Origin: an uncultured Prevotellaceae bacterium
Lineage (GTDB): Bacteria; Bacteroidota; Bacteroidia; Bacteroidales; Bacteroidaceae
Length of the DNA stretch: 64,000 nt
Reading direction: 5' to 3'
Assembly: GCA_902799905.1 (NCBI GenBank)
Contig: CADCCB010000004.1
Span: 45,821 to 109,820 of the forward strand
Under the pieces are notes generated by a model that was not told the origin of the DNA, made no database searches, and saw only the letters and a program-made list of their open reading frames with translations. Both the position numbers and the translations under genes were made by a program. Shown here in pieces: positions 30,699-39,991 of the stretch; the first letter of the stretch is position 1; every line of letters starts with the position of its first letter.

Positions 30699-32830
30699 AC
30701 TAAAGGATGTTTTGAATGGAACCAGCGGAGAAGGGTGTCGTAGATGCTGTTCTCCTCATGGTGTTGTGCTTCAGTGAAACTCATCTTGTCTTCCTTCGTG
30801 TTTCCGTATTGGTCGGGGAAGATAATCATTAGATTGGTGCCGGAGAAATATTTCGTCAATTCGTTTGGCAGACGGTCGAGGGCATTCTTGTAACTGATGG
30901 TGCCCTTACGGGCTGTAACAACAACGAGGAGGTGGTCATCGCCAATATTGGCTGCCAGTTTTGGCAGTTCGTTCCAATGAGCCATAAAAGTGTATTCGGC
31001 CCTGACGCTGGAATGCTGTTTGTTGATAAAATCCTTGATGAATTCCAGTGACTCATTGCGCCCGTGGAATTGTATGCGGCAGTCCAGTTGGCCGGCAAAA
31101 CGGCACAATCGCTCCAGCCAGCGATGAAAGCCTGGTTCGAACTCAGCCCTTGAGGGCACTGCTACCTGAATGCACCGCAGCGTGCTGAGGGGCTGTGCAA
31201 AGCGCATCAGCAGAATCTGTCGGTTCAGTCCGTTATAGAGGCTCTGTATGAACTCACCCCAGAACTTGGTGGTCACCTCTGTGTGGACATGCATACCCAT
31301 GACCACTTCAGAGCAGCCGCTCTCACGGAAGGCATGCTTGATGCCGTTGGCAATGTTGGTGGCCAGTCGTACCTGAGTCTGTACTCTGACTTCGGACGCG
31401 CTGGCCTGCTGCTGTAGTTTCTCCAGCAACTCAATGCCCTGTTCCCTGTCGGCATTGCTGTTCTCGCCATCATAGACCACATTGAGTGCTACCAATTCAT
31501 GATTCAACTTTTGGTTTCTGACGAGCATGGCCAGTTCTATCAGTTGGGGGGCTATTTCCGGATATTTCACGCAGACCATGATCTTCTCGTCATCGTCCCC
31601 AGACTTATTCGGTTTTGGCCGGGCATTCTCACTGAAAATGATCTGACGGGAAGCATAGTCGGTCATCAGCGTTGAGATGACGCATGTGACTAGAATCATG
31701 ATGACCACACCGTTGAGCATGTTGTCGTCAGCCAGTGGTGTCTCAGGACCCACCATCAGCCGCTTGCCTACCATTACCATCGCGATGGCACCGGCGGCAT
31801 GGGCCGATGTCAGACCAAACATCATGTGTCCGTCGGCCTTAGTCAGGCGGAAGAGCAGTGCCGACAGATAAGCAGCCAATGCTTTGCCGAAAGTGCCGAA
31901 AAAGACGATGAGGAACATGATACCCCACACCTCAGGCCCTCTAGTCAATGTGCGCAAATTGATCAACATGCCTACACTGATGAGGAAAAAGGGGATAAAC
32001 AGGGCATTACCGATAAACTCGATACGGTTCATCAGTGGTGATACATGTGGTATATACCTATTTAATATTAGGCCGGAGAAGAAGGCTCCGAAGATTCCCT
32101 CCAATCCGATGAGTGCTGAAAGGGCGGCACTGAGGAACATGACTGCCATGACGAAGATGTACTGCATCACGGCATCGCTGTAGCGGCGAAGAAAATAGCG
32201 AGTTAGGCGGGGGATTACTAAAACGCTGCCTGCACAGAAGGCTGCGAATTTCAAAATAAACAGCAACCAGAACAAGATGCCGCTGTCTTCGCTGAACAAT
32301 CCCGCCAAGCCTGCCAGCATGACCAGTGCCATGAAAAGCGAAATCATCGACGAGCCTACGCTGAGCATGACGCTTGAGTTACGCCCTAGTCCATAGCGTC
32401 CGATGATAGGGTAGGCCACAAGGGTATTAGAGGCCATGATACATCCAAGCAGGAATGAGGCCCGTTGAGAGTAACCCAATATCGTGATGGACATTACGTA
32501 GGTGAGTACCAGTGGTACGAAGCAGGTCAGAAGTCCGAATGTAACGAATCGCTTGGAGTTCTTCTTCACGCTTTCCAGATCCATCTCCATTCCAGCCAGG
32601 AACATGATATAGTAGATTCCCACCTGTCCGAAGACTTCGAATGAATTGCCGCGTTCGAGAATGTTCAGTCCGTGCTGTCCCACCAGCACGCCCGCCAACA
32701 CCATTCCTATGATATGTGGAATGCGCAATTTACTCATCACGATAGGTGCGAAGAGAATGATGAGCAACACCACAAAGAAGATCATTGTGGGGTCCTGTAT
32801 GAGGGGTGTAGCGACTTGTGTTGTTTCCAT
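30695..32830 (-). CDS. Cation/proton antiporter (CPA2) with C-terminal universal-stress-like domain
   Basis: A 711-residue inner-membrane transporter. The first about 400 residues form around 12 hydrophobic helices of the Na+/H+ exchanger fold ([59 protein letters not shown]). The remaining about 300 residues are soluble and look like two universal-stress-type Rossmann domains ([21 protein letters not shown]...). The substrate ion cannot be told from sequence. The promoter -7 box ends only eight bases before the ATG, so the message may be essentially leaderless. Confidence 0.88.
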   Translation of the reverse strand: METTQVATPLIQDPTMIFFVVLLIILFAPIVMSKLRIPHIIGMVLAGVLVGQHGLNILERGNSFEVFGQVGIYYIMFLAGMEMDLESVKKNSKRFVTFGLLTCFVPLVLTYVMSITILGYSQRASFLLGCIMASNTLVAYPIIGRYGLGRNSSVMLSVGSSMISLFMALVMLAGLAGLFSEDSGILFWLLFILKFAAFCAGSVLVIPRLTRYFLRRYSDAVMQYIFVMAVMFLSAALSALIGLEGIFGAFFSGLILNRYIPHVSPLMNRIEFIGNALFIPFFLISVGMLINLRTLTRGPEVWGIMFLIVFFGTFGKALAAYLSALLFRLTKADGHMMFGLTSAHAAGAIAMVMVGKRLMVGPETPLADDNMLNGVVIMILVTCVISTLMTDYASRQIIFSENARPKPNKSGDDDEKIMVCVKYPEIAPQLIELAMLVRNQKLNHELVALNVVYDGENSNADREQGIELLEKLQQQASASEVRVQTQVRLATNIANGIKHAFRESGCSEVVMGMHVHTEVTTKFWGEFIQSLYNGLNRQILLMRFAQPLSTLRCIQVAVPSRAEFEPGFHRWLERLCRFAGQLDCRIQFHGRNESLEFIKDFINKQHSSVRAEYTFMAHWNELPKLAANIGDDHLLVVVTARKGTISYKNALDRLPNELTKYFSGTNLMIIFPDQYGNTKEDKMSFTEAQHHEENSIYDTLLRWFHSKHPLV

Positions 32831-32837
32831 TTGTCTG

Positions 32838-32845
32838 CAAAGTTA
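32838..32845 (-). promoter_or_regulatory. -7 box of the antiporter-lolD-cvfB unit
   Basis: Minus-strand TAACTTTG, 8 bases before the ATG at 32830. Transcription would begin about 4 nt before or at the start codon. Confidence 0.5.
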
Positions 32846-32888
32846 CAAAAAAATCTGTCCAATTGATACATATTTGCTAGAAAAGTTG

Positions 32889-32896
32889 TAAATTTG
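32889..32896 (+). promoter_or_regulatory. -7 box of asd
   Basis: TAAATTTG, 25 bases before the ATG at 32921. The divergent antiporter promoter lies 44 bases away; no clear -33 box. Confidence 0.5.
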
Positions 32897-32920
32897 CACG
32901 CAAAAACTGAGAAAACGAAT

Positions 32921-33934
32921 ATGAAAGTAGCAATTGTGGGCGCGAGCGGCGCCGTTGGTCAGGAATTCCTGAGACTGCTCGACGAGAGAAATTTCCCAAT
33001 GGACGAACTGGTTTTGTTTGGTTCCGAGCGTTCGGCTGGTACCAAATATACCTTCCGTGGTAAGGAACTCACAGTAAAACTTCTGCAACATAATGATGAC
33101 TTCAAGGATATCGACATCGCCTTCACCAGTGCTGGCGCTGGCACCTCGAAGGAATTTGCCGAGACCATCACGAAGTATGGCGCTGTGATGATTGATAACT
33201 CAAGTGCCTTCCGCATGGACGATGATGTGCCCTTGGTGGTGCCTGAGTGTAATGCCGAGGACGCCTTGAATCGTCCCCGTGGCATCATTGCTAATCCCAA
33301 CTGTACGACCATCATGATGGTGGTTGTTCTTCAGCCGCTGGAAAATATCAGTCATATCAAGCGCATCCACGTGTCTTCTTATCAGAGTGCTTCTGGTGCC
33401 GGTGCTGCCGCTATGGCCGAACTGCAGCAGCAGTACAAGGAGATTGTAGAGACAGGTGAGGTGAAGACCATCAAGAAGTTCCCACATCAGTTGGCCTACA
33501 ATGTGATTCCTCAGATTGACGTGTTCCAGCCTAACGGCTACACGAAGGAAGAGATGAAGATGTACAACGAGACACGCAAGATTATGCATACCGATGCGAA
33601 GTGCTCGGCCATGTGTGTACGTGTCAGTTCGCTGCGTTCTCACTCTGAGTCGGTGTGGATTGAGACAGAAAAGCCCATCTCTGTGGAAGAGGCTCAGAAA
33701 GCCATCGCTGCTGCTCCTGGTTGCACGCTGGTTGACGATCCCGCTACCCTCACTTATCCCATGCCTCTCGAAACCGCTGGCAAGGATGATGTTTTCGTAG
33801 GACGTGTGCGCAAAGACCTTACCGACGAGAATGGACTGACCTTCTGGCTCAGTGGTGATCAGATCCGTAAGGGTGCTGCCCTGAATGCCGTCCAGATAGG
33901 AGAGTACCTGATCAAGGTTGGCAACGTGAAATAA
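32921..33934 (+). CDS. asd: Aspartate-semialdehyde dehydrogenase
   Basis: Makes aspartate semialdehyde from aspartyl phosphate with NADPH, for lysine, threonine, methionine and diaminopimelate. The 337-residue protein begins with the Rossmann motif [18 protein letters not shown], has the catalytic cysteine in [10 protein letters not shown] and the [16 protein letters not shown] signature. An in-frame extension to 32894 overlaps the promoter, so ATG 32921 is the start. It ends in a repeat cluster with terminator-like stems. Confidence 0.96.
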   Translation: MKVAIVGASGAVGQEFLRLLDERNFPMDELVLFGSERSAGTKYTFRGKELTVKLLQHNDDFKDIDIAFTSAGAGTSKEFAETITKYGAVMIDNSSAFRMDDDVPLVVPECNAEDALNRPRGIIANPNCTTIMMVVVLQPLENISHIKRIHVSSYQSASGAGAAAMAELQQQYKEIVETGEVKTIKKFPHQLAYNVIPQIDVFQPNGYTKEEMKMYNETRKIMHTDAKCSAMCVRVSSLRSHSESVWIETEKPISVEEAQKAIAAAPGCTLVDDPATLTYPMPLETAGKDDVFVGRVRKDLTDENGLTFWLSGDQIRKGAALNAVQIGEYLIKVGNVK

Positions 33935-33942
33935 GCAAACCG

Positions 33943-34016
33943 GGAGTTTGCTCCGTGCAAACTCCTAGTCCGCTCCGTGCAAACTATGGGTCTGCTCCGT
34001 GCAAACCCATAGTTTA
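33943..34016 (+). repeat. 22-base tandem repeat with paired arms after asd
   Basis: Three copies of a unit starting GCTCCGTGCAAAC lie exactly 22 bases apart (33950, 33972, 33994). The first and last copies form inverted pairs (GGAGTTTGC with GCAAACTCC; AACTATGGGT with ACCCATAGTT), and TTTTGTT follows. It probably terminates asd. Confidence 0.75.
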
Positions 34017-34043
34017 CATTTTGTTAATACCTAATTATTGTTA

Positions 34044-34074
34044 TTGCATATTCCATTTTTATTATGTAATTTTG
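34044..34074 (+). promoter_or_regulatory. Promoter of the large secreted protein
   Basis: TTG at 34044-34046 and TAATTTTG at 34067-34074, spacer 20. Confidence 0.7.
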
Positions 34075-34110
34075 CACCCGAAAAGTTATCAATCAAAATA
34101 ATTAATGCTT

Positions 34111-36279
34111 ATGAAGATTTCTACATCATTGAAGACATTGGCCCTTGTGGCTGGAATGTTGCTGACGGGAACAGGTCTGGCTTGGGCTGGTGATGGCACC
34201 AAGGCTTCGCCCTATACCGTAGCAGAACTGAATGAACAGAAGGATGCGTTGGCTGCTTCTGGTGAAACAGTGTGGGTTAAGGCAGACCTGAAAGGTTTGG
34301 GTGAAGACGGTACGAAGACCGACAATGCCACTGTTGATAATGTAAAGCAGATGGCAGGCCTCTTTGGCGATGCTACGGGCACCTTCGTTGCCTATAGTTG
34401 GCAGATTCTGGGTGAATTGGCGCTGAGCGACCTGACCAATACTAAGGATCTACTTATTGCGCTGACCTACGGAACAGCCGGTCATCCTTATGGCAACTCT
34501 TCCAGTCCCCAGTATGCCAGCAATTACGAGCCTACGGATGCTCATTTCTCGCTGGTTGAGGTACACAATGCTCTGTCTGTGACTATCGAAAATGGTCTGC
34601 GTGGCTATCATATTTCCAGTAGTTACATTGTTCCTGAGAATGTTATTGCCGTTAAGGTCAATGCCGGCTATTCTTCAACAAAGGGTGCTTACGTTACTTA
34701 CACAAACTTCGATGGCGCTGAGGCTGTTATTCCTACGCCAAAGGATGCTGCTCTCGTGCTGATGGCTAATAGTGGTACTTACGACTTTGTGCTGACAACA
34801 GCCCTGTATGACCAGACCATTAGCAATGGTAATACTTTAAATTCTGGTAAACAAGCAGGTGTCAATACCGGTACGACGAAAAATCGTGCAGCCTTCGCAT
34901 TCGTCAACAATGGTTCTGGGGCTGGCTTCCAGAAAAACAGCGATGAAAACTATACAGTCACATTGAGTCAGAAAAGTGACGTATATCTGCTGGTTAGTTG
35001 GCTTGAGAACAACTTTTACGGTAATTTCCCCTGGGAGTCTCCGACAAAGGACTGGATTACATGGACAGGTGGCAAGTATAGCGACTTCCATGCACAGTCA
35101 CAGGCAACCGAGGTAATCTTCGATTTTGCCAGCGAATCATTCCGTGAGAATATAGGTACAGCAATGACTGATGTCAAAGGCTATATCTATAACGAGACAT
35201 TCACGGCAGACGATGTGACATTACAGGTAACTGGTGGCTCCGCTCCTTCGAGGGTTTATGTAGATGCTAACCGTGGTCAGTGTCTTGTAACATATCCTCA
35301 ATATACTACGTTGACCTTCAAAGCCCCTGCCGGCTATGCAATCACTCAGATTGCATTTACGGCTGCAGGAAATAGTAATATTAATAAACTCACTGCTAGC
35401 AGTGGTGCTATTGAAGGTATGACATGGAAAGGCAATGCCGAGGGCGTGCGCTTTACCCAGGGTGCTACTTCTTATCTTGCAAATGCTATTGTGACATTGG
35501 CTGCGAAGGACGGATCTACCACAGCCTTGCCTGCTATCGAATATAAGGAATGTGCAAACATTGCAGCCTTCAACGCCCTTGCTGCAGGAGAATATGCCAA
35601 GGTGACGCTGACAGATGCTGAGGTTATTGGCAAGAGTGCTGATGGCTATTCAACTGTTTGGATTCAGGATGCCACAGGTGGTTGCTGGATTCAGTACACC
35701 ACTCTTAACGACAAATTGCAGGAGAAGAACAAGGTTAATGGCTATGTTTATGTAGTTGCTCGCCCTAACTCTGGTAATGTGCAGATGAAGGAAGCCGAGG
35801 CTACTCTGGAAAGTCAGATTACTGCTACTGAGATAAGCGACTACACCGTTGTCGAGGGAACTCTTGCTCAGGTCAATGTTGATGCTAATAAGAACAAGGT
35901 GGTGAAGATAACTGGTGCCACACTGGAAGAGAATACTGCTACAACTCAGGCCGAGAATGGAACTTTGACTCAAGGCGATGCTTCTATTATGGTAAACAAT
36001 GGTGTTGCAACCGCAAACCAACAATTGCATAAGATTGCGAATTGGACTGCGGGTACTAAGTTGGAGAACGTAACTGTTGTTGCTATTCTGGTAGGTAAGT
36101 CTGCCACGGAGAACCAGTTGTTGCCCATCTCTATTGTCGCCGGCGATGCTAATGGCATCAGCAATATCAATGCTGATGGTGGAGAGGACACGGCCATCTA
36201 CAACCTGCAGGGTGTTCGACTGAACCAGTTGCAGAAGGGCGTGAACATCGTCAATGGCAAGAAAATCATTGTGAAATAA
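34111..36279 (+). CDS. Large secreted protein with DUF6359-like OB modules and C-terminal sorting-type tail
   Basis: A 722-residue exported protein (signal peptide ending LAWA). Right after cleavage it has GDGTKASPYTVAELNEQ, a start seen in DUF6359-type modules of Bacteroidetes. The middle contains several beta-rich modules, including a repeated pattern TLTFKAPAGYAITQIAFTAAG. The region ALPAIEYKECANIAAFNALAAGEYAKVTLTDAEVIG resembles an OB-fold module. The end, IYNLQGVRLNQLQKGVNIVNGKK, is a short tail common in Prevotella secreted proteins, similar to type IX secretion sorting signals. Met at 34105 is an alternative start. Function unknown. Confidence 0.62.
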   Translation: MKISTSLKTLALVAGMLLTGTGLAWAGDGTKASPYTVAELNEQKDALAASGETVWVKADLKGLGEDGTKTDNATVDNVKQMAGLFGDATGTFVAYSWQILGELALSDLTNTKDLLIALTYGTAGHPYGNSSSPQYASNYEPTDAHFSLVEVHNALSVTIENGLRGYHISSSYIVPENVIAVKVNAGYSSTKGAYVTYTNFDGAEAVIPTPKDAALVLMANSGTYDFVLTTALYDQTISNGNTLNSGKQAGVNTGTTKNRAAFAFVNNGSGAGFQKNSDENYTVTLSQKSDVYLLVSWLENNFYGNFPWESPTKDWITWTGGKYSDFHAQSQATEVIFDFASESFRENIGTAMTDVKGYIYNETFTADDVTLQVTGGSAPSRVYVDANRGQCLVTYPQYTTLTFKAPAGYAITQIAFTAAGNSNINKLTASSGAIEGMTWKGNAEGVRFTQGATSYLANAIVTLAAKDGSTTALPAIEYKECANIAAFNALAAGEYAKVTLTDAEVIGKSADGYSTVWIQDATGGCWIQYTTLNDKLQEKNKVNGYVYVVARPNSGNVQMKEAEATLESQITATEISDYTVVEGTLAQVNVDANKNKVVKITGATLEENTATTQAENGTLTQGDASIMVNNGVATANQQLHKIANWTAGTKLENVTVVAILVGKSATENQLLPISIVAGDANGISNINADGGEDTAIYNLQGVRLNQLQKGVNIVNGKKIIVK

Positions 36280-36280
36280 T

Positions 36281-37039
36281 ATGACCAAAAAGACAGTGCT
36301 TATCATCATGGCTCTCCTGCTGACGATTCAGTGGGGAGCCATGGCACATACAACAGACACCCTCACTGTGCGCATCAAGGGAATGCGCTGTGAGGAGTGC
36401 GCTCATAAGGTGAAAAACGCCTTGAAGAAAGGGCCTGGCATTCAGGGTATATCTTTCAATATTGAGCGTCGCACTGCCACGATAGCCTATGATCCTGCTG
36501 CCACATCTGTCGACAGCATTCAGGCCCGCTTGGCTGCTACAGGGCGTTATAAAGCCTCTGACTATAGTCCCAGTGATACCATTATGCGCGGAATGGGTCT
36601 GCGTATCGATGATATGCATTGCCAGAAATGCTATAACCGCATCAGTCAGCGGTTGCAGATGATGGAGGGTATCGACAGCATGGCACCACATCTGGACAAG
36701 CATTACATATTTGTACGTTACGATGCCAACCGTACCTGCAAGACCAATATCCGACAGGTGCTTGGCGGACTTGGCTTTACACCAGTGAACTATTACAGCG
36801 GTCCGAAGGTGGCCTATGCCTATTATAACATCCCCGCAGAGGTCGCCAGCCAGGAGACCATCGATGAGGTGATGATTATTGATGGGGTAGAGGATGCCAA
36901 CGTCAATGCTGAGAAAAAATCGCTTGCTGTCACCTATTTCACAGACGAGACGACAGCCGAGAAACTCTTTGCTGACATCAAGGCAGCAGGCATAGAGGCG
37001 GTGATGCCGCCTGCCCACGAGTGTAAGGAAGAACAATAA
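36281..37039 (+). CDS. Exported protein with two HMA metal-binding domains
   Basis: A 252-residue protein with a signal peptide (IIMALLLTIQWGAMA) and heavy-metal-associated (HMA) domains. The first carries GMRCEECAHKV (residues about 34-44), the second DMHCQKCYNRI; both have CxxC pairs that typically bind Cu+ or similar ions. A third HMA-like fold at the C-terminus has no CxxC, and the protein ends in a Cys-containing HECKEEQ. HMA domains outside the inner membrane without a P-type ATPase are unusual. It starts right after the large secreted protein and converges on the TonB receptor operon. Confidence 0.72.
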   Translation: MTKKTVLIIMALLLTIQWGAMAHTTDTLTVRIKGMRCEECAHKVKNALKKGPGIQGISFNIERRTATIAYDPAATSVDSIQARLAATGRYKASDYSPSDTIMRGMGLRIDDMHCQKCYNRISQRLQMMEGIDSMAPHLDKHYIFVRYDANRTCKTNIRQVLGGLGFTPVNYYSGPKVAYAYYNIPAEVASQETIDEVMIIDGVEDANVNAEKKSLAVTYFTDETTAEKLFADIKAAGIEAVMPPAHECKEEQ

Positions 37040-37050
37040 TAGGTCTTAGA

Positions 37051-38652
37051 TCAGAATTCACATCCGATGGCCAGGGTCGCTTGCGTGCGGTTCTGGCCAT
37101 TGCTGTACATATTGGTCTCGTTGGCCTTACGGTGGGCGAGGCTAACCTTTGCATAGGTCTTCAGTCTAGTGGCTGGGAAGACGAAAGCGTACTTCACGTT
37201 GCCGCCAATGCTGAATTGTGCTGCCGTGAGGTATAGGTACTCACGGTAGAGATAGGCATCCATGGATGGAGGAACCGTCTGTTTATCGCTGGGTGTCTGG
37301 AAGGTGAGGTCCTCATAGGGTGCACCACCGCCTTTCAGATAGGAGCCAAACAGGGAGACTGTCCACACACCTTTGTTTGCTATGATGTTACGACTGACAG
37401 CCAGCGTACCCTCGGTGTTATGCAGGTTCTGACGACGGTAGTATGGAAAGATGTAGGCTGTCTGTTTGCGCTTCATCCAGTTCATTGCGGCTTCAATGGT
37501 CCAGGTGGGCATGGCCTCTCTGATGCCCAGTTGGAGTGTATAGGCAAGGCGGTAGTCCTGCCACTGTTTGTTGGCTGTCTTAACAGGTGTGTAGTATGCA
37601 TAGTAGGTCGCACCAGATGCGTTCTGCAACTCGCGGTAGGTATTGGCATCGTTCTGCAGCGTCTCTAAATCGATAGCGAGATCGAGGCGATGCGTTGATG
37701 TGCGCGAAATCTGATGTGCCACTTGAACGTGAAACTGGTGGCGGTCGGTATGATGCTCGGTATAGGTGATGGTATAGGGCGACTTGCGTCCGTAGTAGCC
37801 CCAACCGTGAACATAGTCGTAGGAGGCGAAAATTGAGAATGGAGAATTCTGAATGGAGAATTGAACACCGAGACCGTTACAGTCGGTTACGAGTGGCATC
37901 TCGTGGCTCTTGTCAGTGTAGCCTTCCTGTCCGAACTGCTCTAAATGGCCAGTGAAGTTGGCATAGGAGACAAGTGTCTTATAGACCTTGTCACTGGTAC
38001 CATAAGTGCCGAAAGTGATGCTCTCCGTGTTGCGGTGGTACTGATAGTGGGCACCCATGCCGAGCCATGATGTGACAGGGGCGTAGATGCCTGCTGTTAC
38101 CTGTAGGTCCATCAGTTTGTTCTGGTGGCGCAGGTCTTTATATTTGGCATAGTTGGCTGCTGTGAAGTCGAGTTTCATGCCAACGGAAAAGCCGTTGGCC
38201 ACTGTACAGCCAAAGCCACCCGTGAGGTGATAGGTGTCAAGGTGCTTGGTGCCCTGGTTGGTGAGCGAGTCCTCCACGAGGTCGAAGGGGCGACGCTCAG
38301 GGTTGATGAAGGCCGAACCTGCCATGTGACGGCCGGATGCATTTTCGTAACTCATGCCGCCAAAGAACACCGTGCTGGGGCTGAAGCGATAGAACGACTC
38401 CACACCGGCATTGAGGTGGGTGATGTCATCAGAACCATAGTAATTGGTGAAGCCACCGCGTTCACCTCCCAGCGATAGTTCGGCTTGAGCCATGTTCTGA
38501 TAGTCATACCTGGTCAGAGCTGCAGCATTGGGACTGTTGAGCCATGGGTCTCTCTGCTTAATGAACGTATAGTCACGAAGCAGTAGTGAATCCTGTGCGC
38601 TTACAGGTATTACCACTGTTATAGAAAGAAGAATATACAGTAATCTGATCAT
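37051..38652 (-). CDS. DUF6850-type outer-membrane beta-barrel protein
   Basis: A 533-residue exported protein with a signal peptide (ILLSITVVIPVSAQ), rich in short Gly/Tyr strands and ending in CEF, a typical outer-membrane C-terminal aromatic. It is the third gene of an operon with a TonB-dependent receptor and a DUF4876 lipoprotein. Met at 38652 is chosen over an upstream Met at 38682 that lies in a period-7-like repeat. Residues about 265-280 (FSIQNSPFSIF) come from a repetitive stretch (37829-37867). The function is unknown; the operon suggests a surface uptake system. Confidence 0.72.
   Translation of the reverse strand: MIRLLYILLSITVVIPVSAQDSLLLRDYTFIKQRDPWLNSPNAAALTRYDYQNMAQAELSLGGERGGFTNYYGSDDITHLNAGVESFYRFSPSTVFFGGMSYENASGRHMAGSAFINPERRPFDLVEDSLTNQGTKHLDTYHLTGGFGCTVANGFSVGMKLDFTAANYAKYKDLRHQNKLMDLQVTAGIYAPVTSWLGMGAHYQYHRNTESITFGTYGTSDKVYKTLVSYANFTGHLEQFGQEGYTDKSHEMPLVTDCNGLGVQFSIQNSPFSIFASYDYVHGWGYYGRKSPYTITYTEHHTDRHQFHVQVAHQISRTSTHRLDLAIDLETLQNDANTYRELQNASGATYYAYYTPVKTANKQWQDYRLAYTLQLGIREAMPTWTIEAAMNWMKRKQTAYIFPYYRRQNLHNTEGTLAVSRNIIANKGVWTVSLFGSYLKGGGAPYEDLTFQTPSDKQTVPPSMDAYLYREYLYLTAAQFSIGGNVKYAFVFPATRLKTYAKVSLAHRKANETNMYSNGQNRTQATLAIGCEF
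37829..37867 (-). repeat. In-frame low-complexity repeat inside the DUF6850 gene
   Basis: AATGGAGAATT-type heptamers repeat within the coding sequence and give the peptide FSIQNSPFSIF. Compare the in-frame repeats in gcvT and gcvPA. Confidence 0.6.
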
Positions 38653-38671
38653 GTCTTTCATCTCTCCTCTT

Positions 38672-39991
38672 TCATTTGTCATTTCTCAACGAGCATGTCT
38701 CTCGTTCGTGGAAATCGTTAGACGAATTGTTAGTGTCTTGATAGACGATATGAGCGCCATTGCGGAGGCTTGCCTCAGCATCGATGCCACAGGGATCTGA
38801 CGTGTAGCCATAGACCAACAGCCCCTCATTCTCTGGCAGTGCCTCTGTGGCCTCTCGGTCCACGTTGCGATAGAGTGAATGGCCGTGTTGGTTGGTCAGG
38901 TTGATGTAGCCGGCATCGATAGTGGACGTCAGTCGCTTCTGGTTGCTGCTGACATGGGCAGCAGAGAATACCTCTATGCCGTCGAGAATCCAGTCGACAG
39001 GCACCTTGACAATTTTGTTGATATCGGTCTGTGCGGCTCCTGGGGTATATGCCATGTTGTTGATATTGGTGGCAAACTCGCGTGGTGTGGTGTCGTGTGT
39101 CTGGAAGAGAAACATGGCGGGCGATGTGACGCTAAGTGCCCAGGCATTGGCGATGCCTATCTTGACGGCTTTCAAATAGTGTGTCGTTGGAATGACCTCC
39201 GATGGAGTCGGGTAATAACTGGTATTGGTGTATCCTGCTTCTGGATCGTACATGCAGTAGTAGTCTGCGTTAGCGTAATTGACAGATTGTGGATAGGTGA
39301 GTGTGTTGTCGATGGCACCATGCACGTTGACTACAACCTGTGAGTACGGCTCAATGGCTAGCGTGTTGGGGAAGAACCAGATACCGTCAAGGGCAGGGAT
39401 ATAGCCGTCATTCTCGTAGATGAGTCTGCCGTTAGCGTCATACCAGTAGTTGTTGCCTTGGCTGTTGTATGGTGCGGTGATTCCTATACAGAGATCAGTC
39501 AAACTGGCCGTTGTGCTGGAGTTGTTGTAAAGGATAAAGGACTTATCGTTTGCAAAGTTCTTGCCGTCGTCTTTCATCACACCGCCGTTGTATAGTTCTT
39601 TGATGACCAATTGGCTGATTTTCGAACTCTTTAGGCTGAAGGAGGCAGAGACCTGTGGCTCATCCCCCTTGACAATAATCTGGCCAGAGTTGCCATTGAG
39701 AATGAGTATACTGTTAGTGCCTTGCATGCGTGTGGTCGACGAACTGGCTTCGTAGATGCCCGGTGTCACCTGGAAAATGGCGATGCCCTGTGCATTGGTG
39801 GTATCGACAAAGATAGCCTCATGGCCGATGCTTTTCAGTTCAACACGGATGCCCTCCATCGTTCCTTCCACCTCATCAGGAAAGTCCAAGGCTATCGTGA
39901 GCGTGTTGGTGTCGACAGTCTCGTTGTAGTCGGAGCAGGCAGTTAAGAGCAAAATGCCAATTGCTAAAAGCCAAATGCTGTATTTCTTCAT
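38672..39991 (-). CDS. DUF4876 lipoprotein
   Basis: A 439-residue lipoprotein with lipobox LTAC (Cys19). The first module (TLTIALDFPDEVEGTMEGIRVELKSIG) is a carboxypeptidase-regulatory-like sandwich; the rest matches what I know as DUF4876, a Bacteroidetes lamin-tail-like domain (LVIKELYNGG, KSFILYNNSS). The hydrophobic core of its signal peptide (IWLLAIGILLL) is written in GCATTTG/GCTTTTA heptamers, the same words as the intergenic repeats. It overlaps the TonB receptor by 4 bases and the DUF6850 gene by at most 11. Surface-exposed partner of the receptor is the natural inference. Confidence 0.78.
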   Translation of the reverse strand: MKKYSIWLLAIGILLLTACSDYNETVDTNTLTIALDFPDEVEGTMEGIRVELKSIGHEAIFVDTTNAQGIAIFQVTPGIYEASSSTTRMQGTNSILILNGNSGQIIVKGDEPQVSASFSLKSSKISQLVIKELYNGGVMKDDGKNFANDKSFILYNNSSTTASLTDLCIGITAPYNSQGNNYWYDANGRLIYENDGYIPALDGIWFFPNTLAIEPYSQVVVNVHGAIDNTLTYPQSVNYANADYYCMYDPEAGYTNTSYYPTPSEVIPTTHYLKAVKIGIANAWALSVTSPAMFLFQTHDTTPREFATNINNMAYTPGAAQTDINKIVKVPVDWILDGIEVFSAAHVSSNQKRLTSTIDAGYINLTNQHGHSLYRNVDREATEALPENEGLLVYGYTSDPCGIDAEASLRNGAHIVYQDTNNSSNDFHERETCSLRNDK

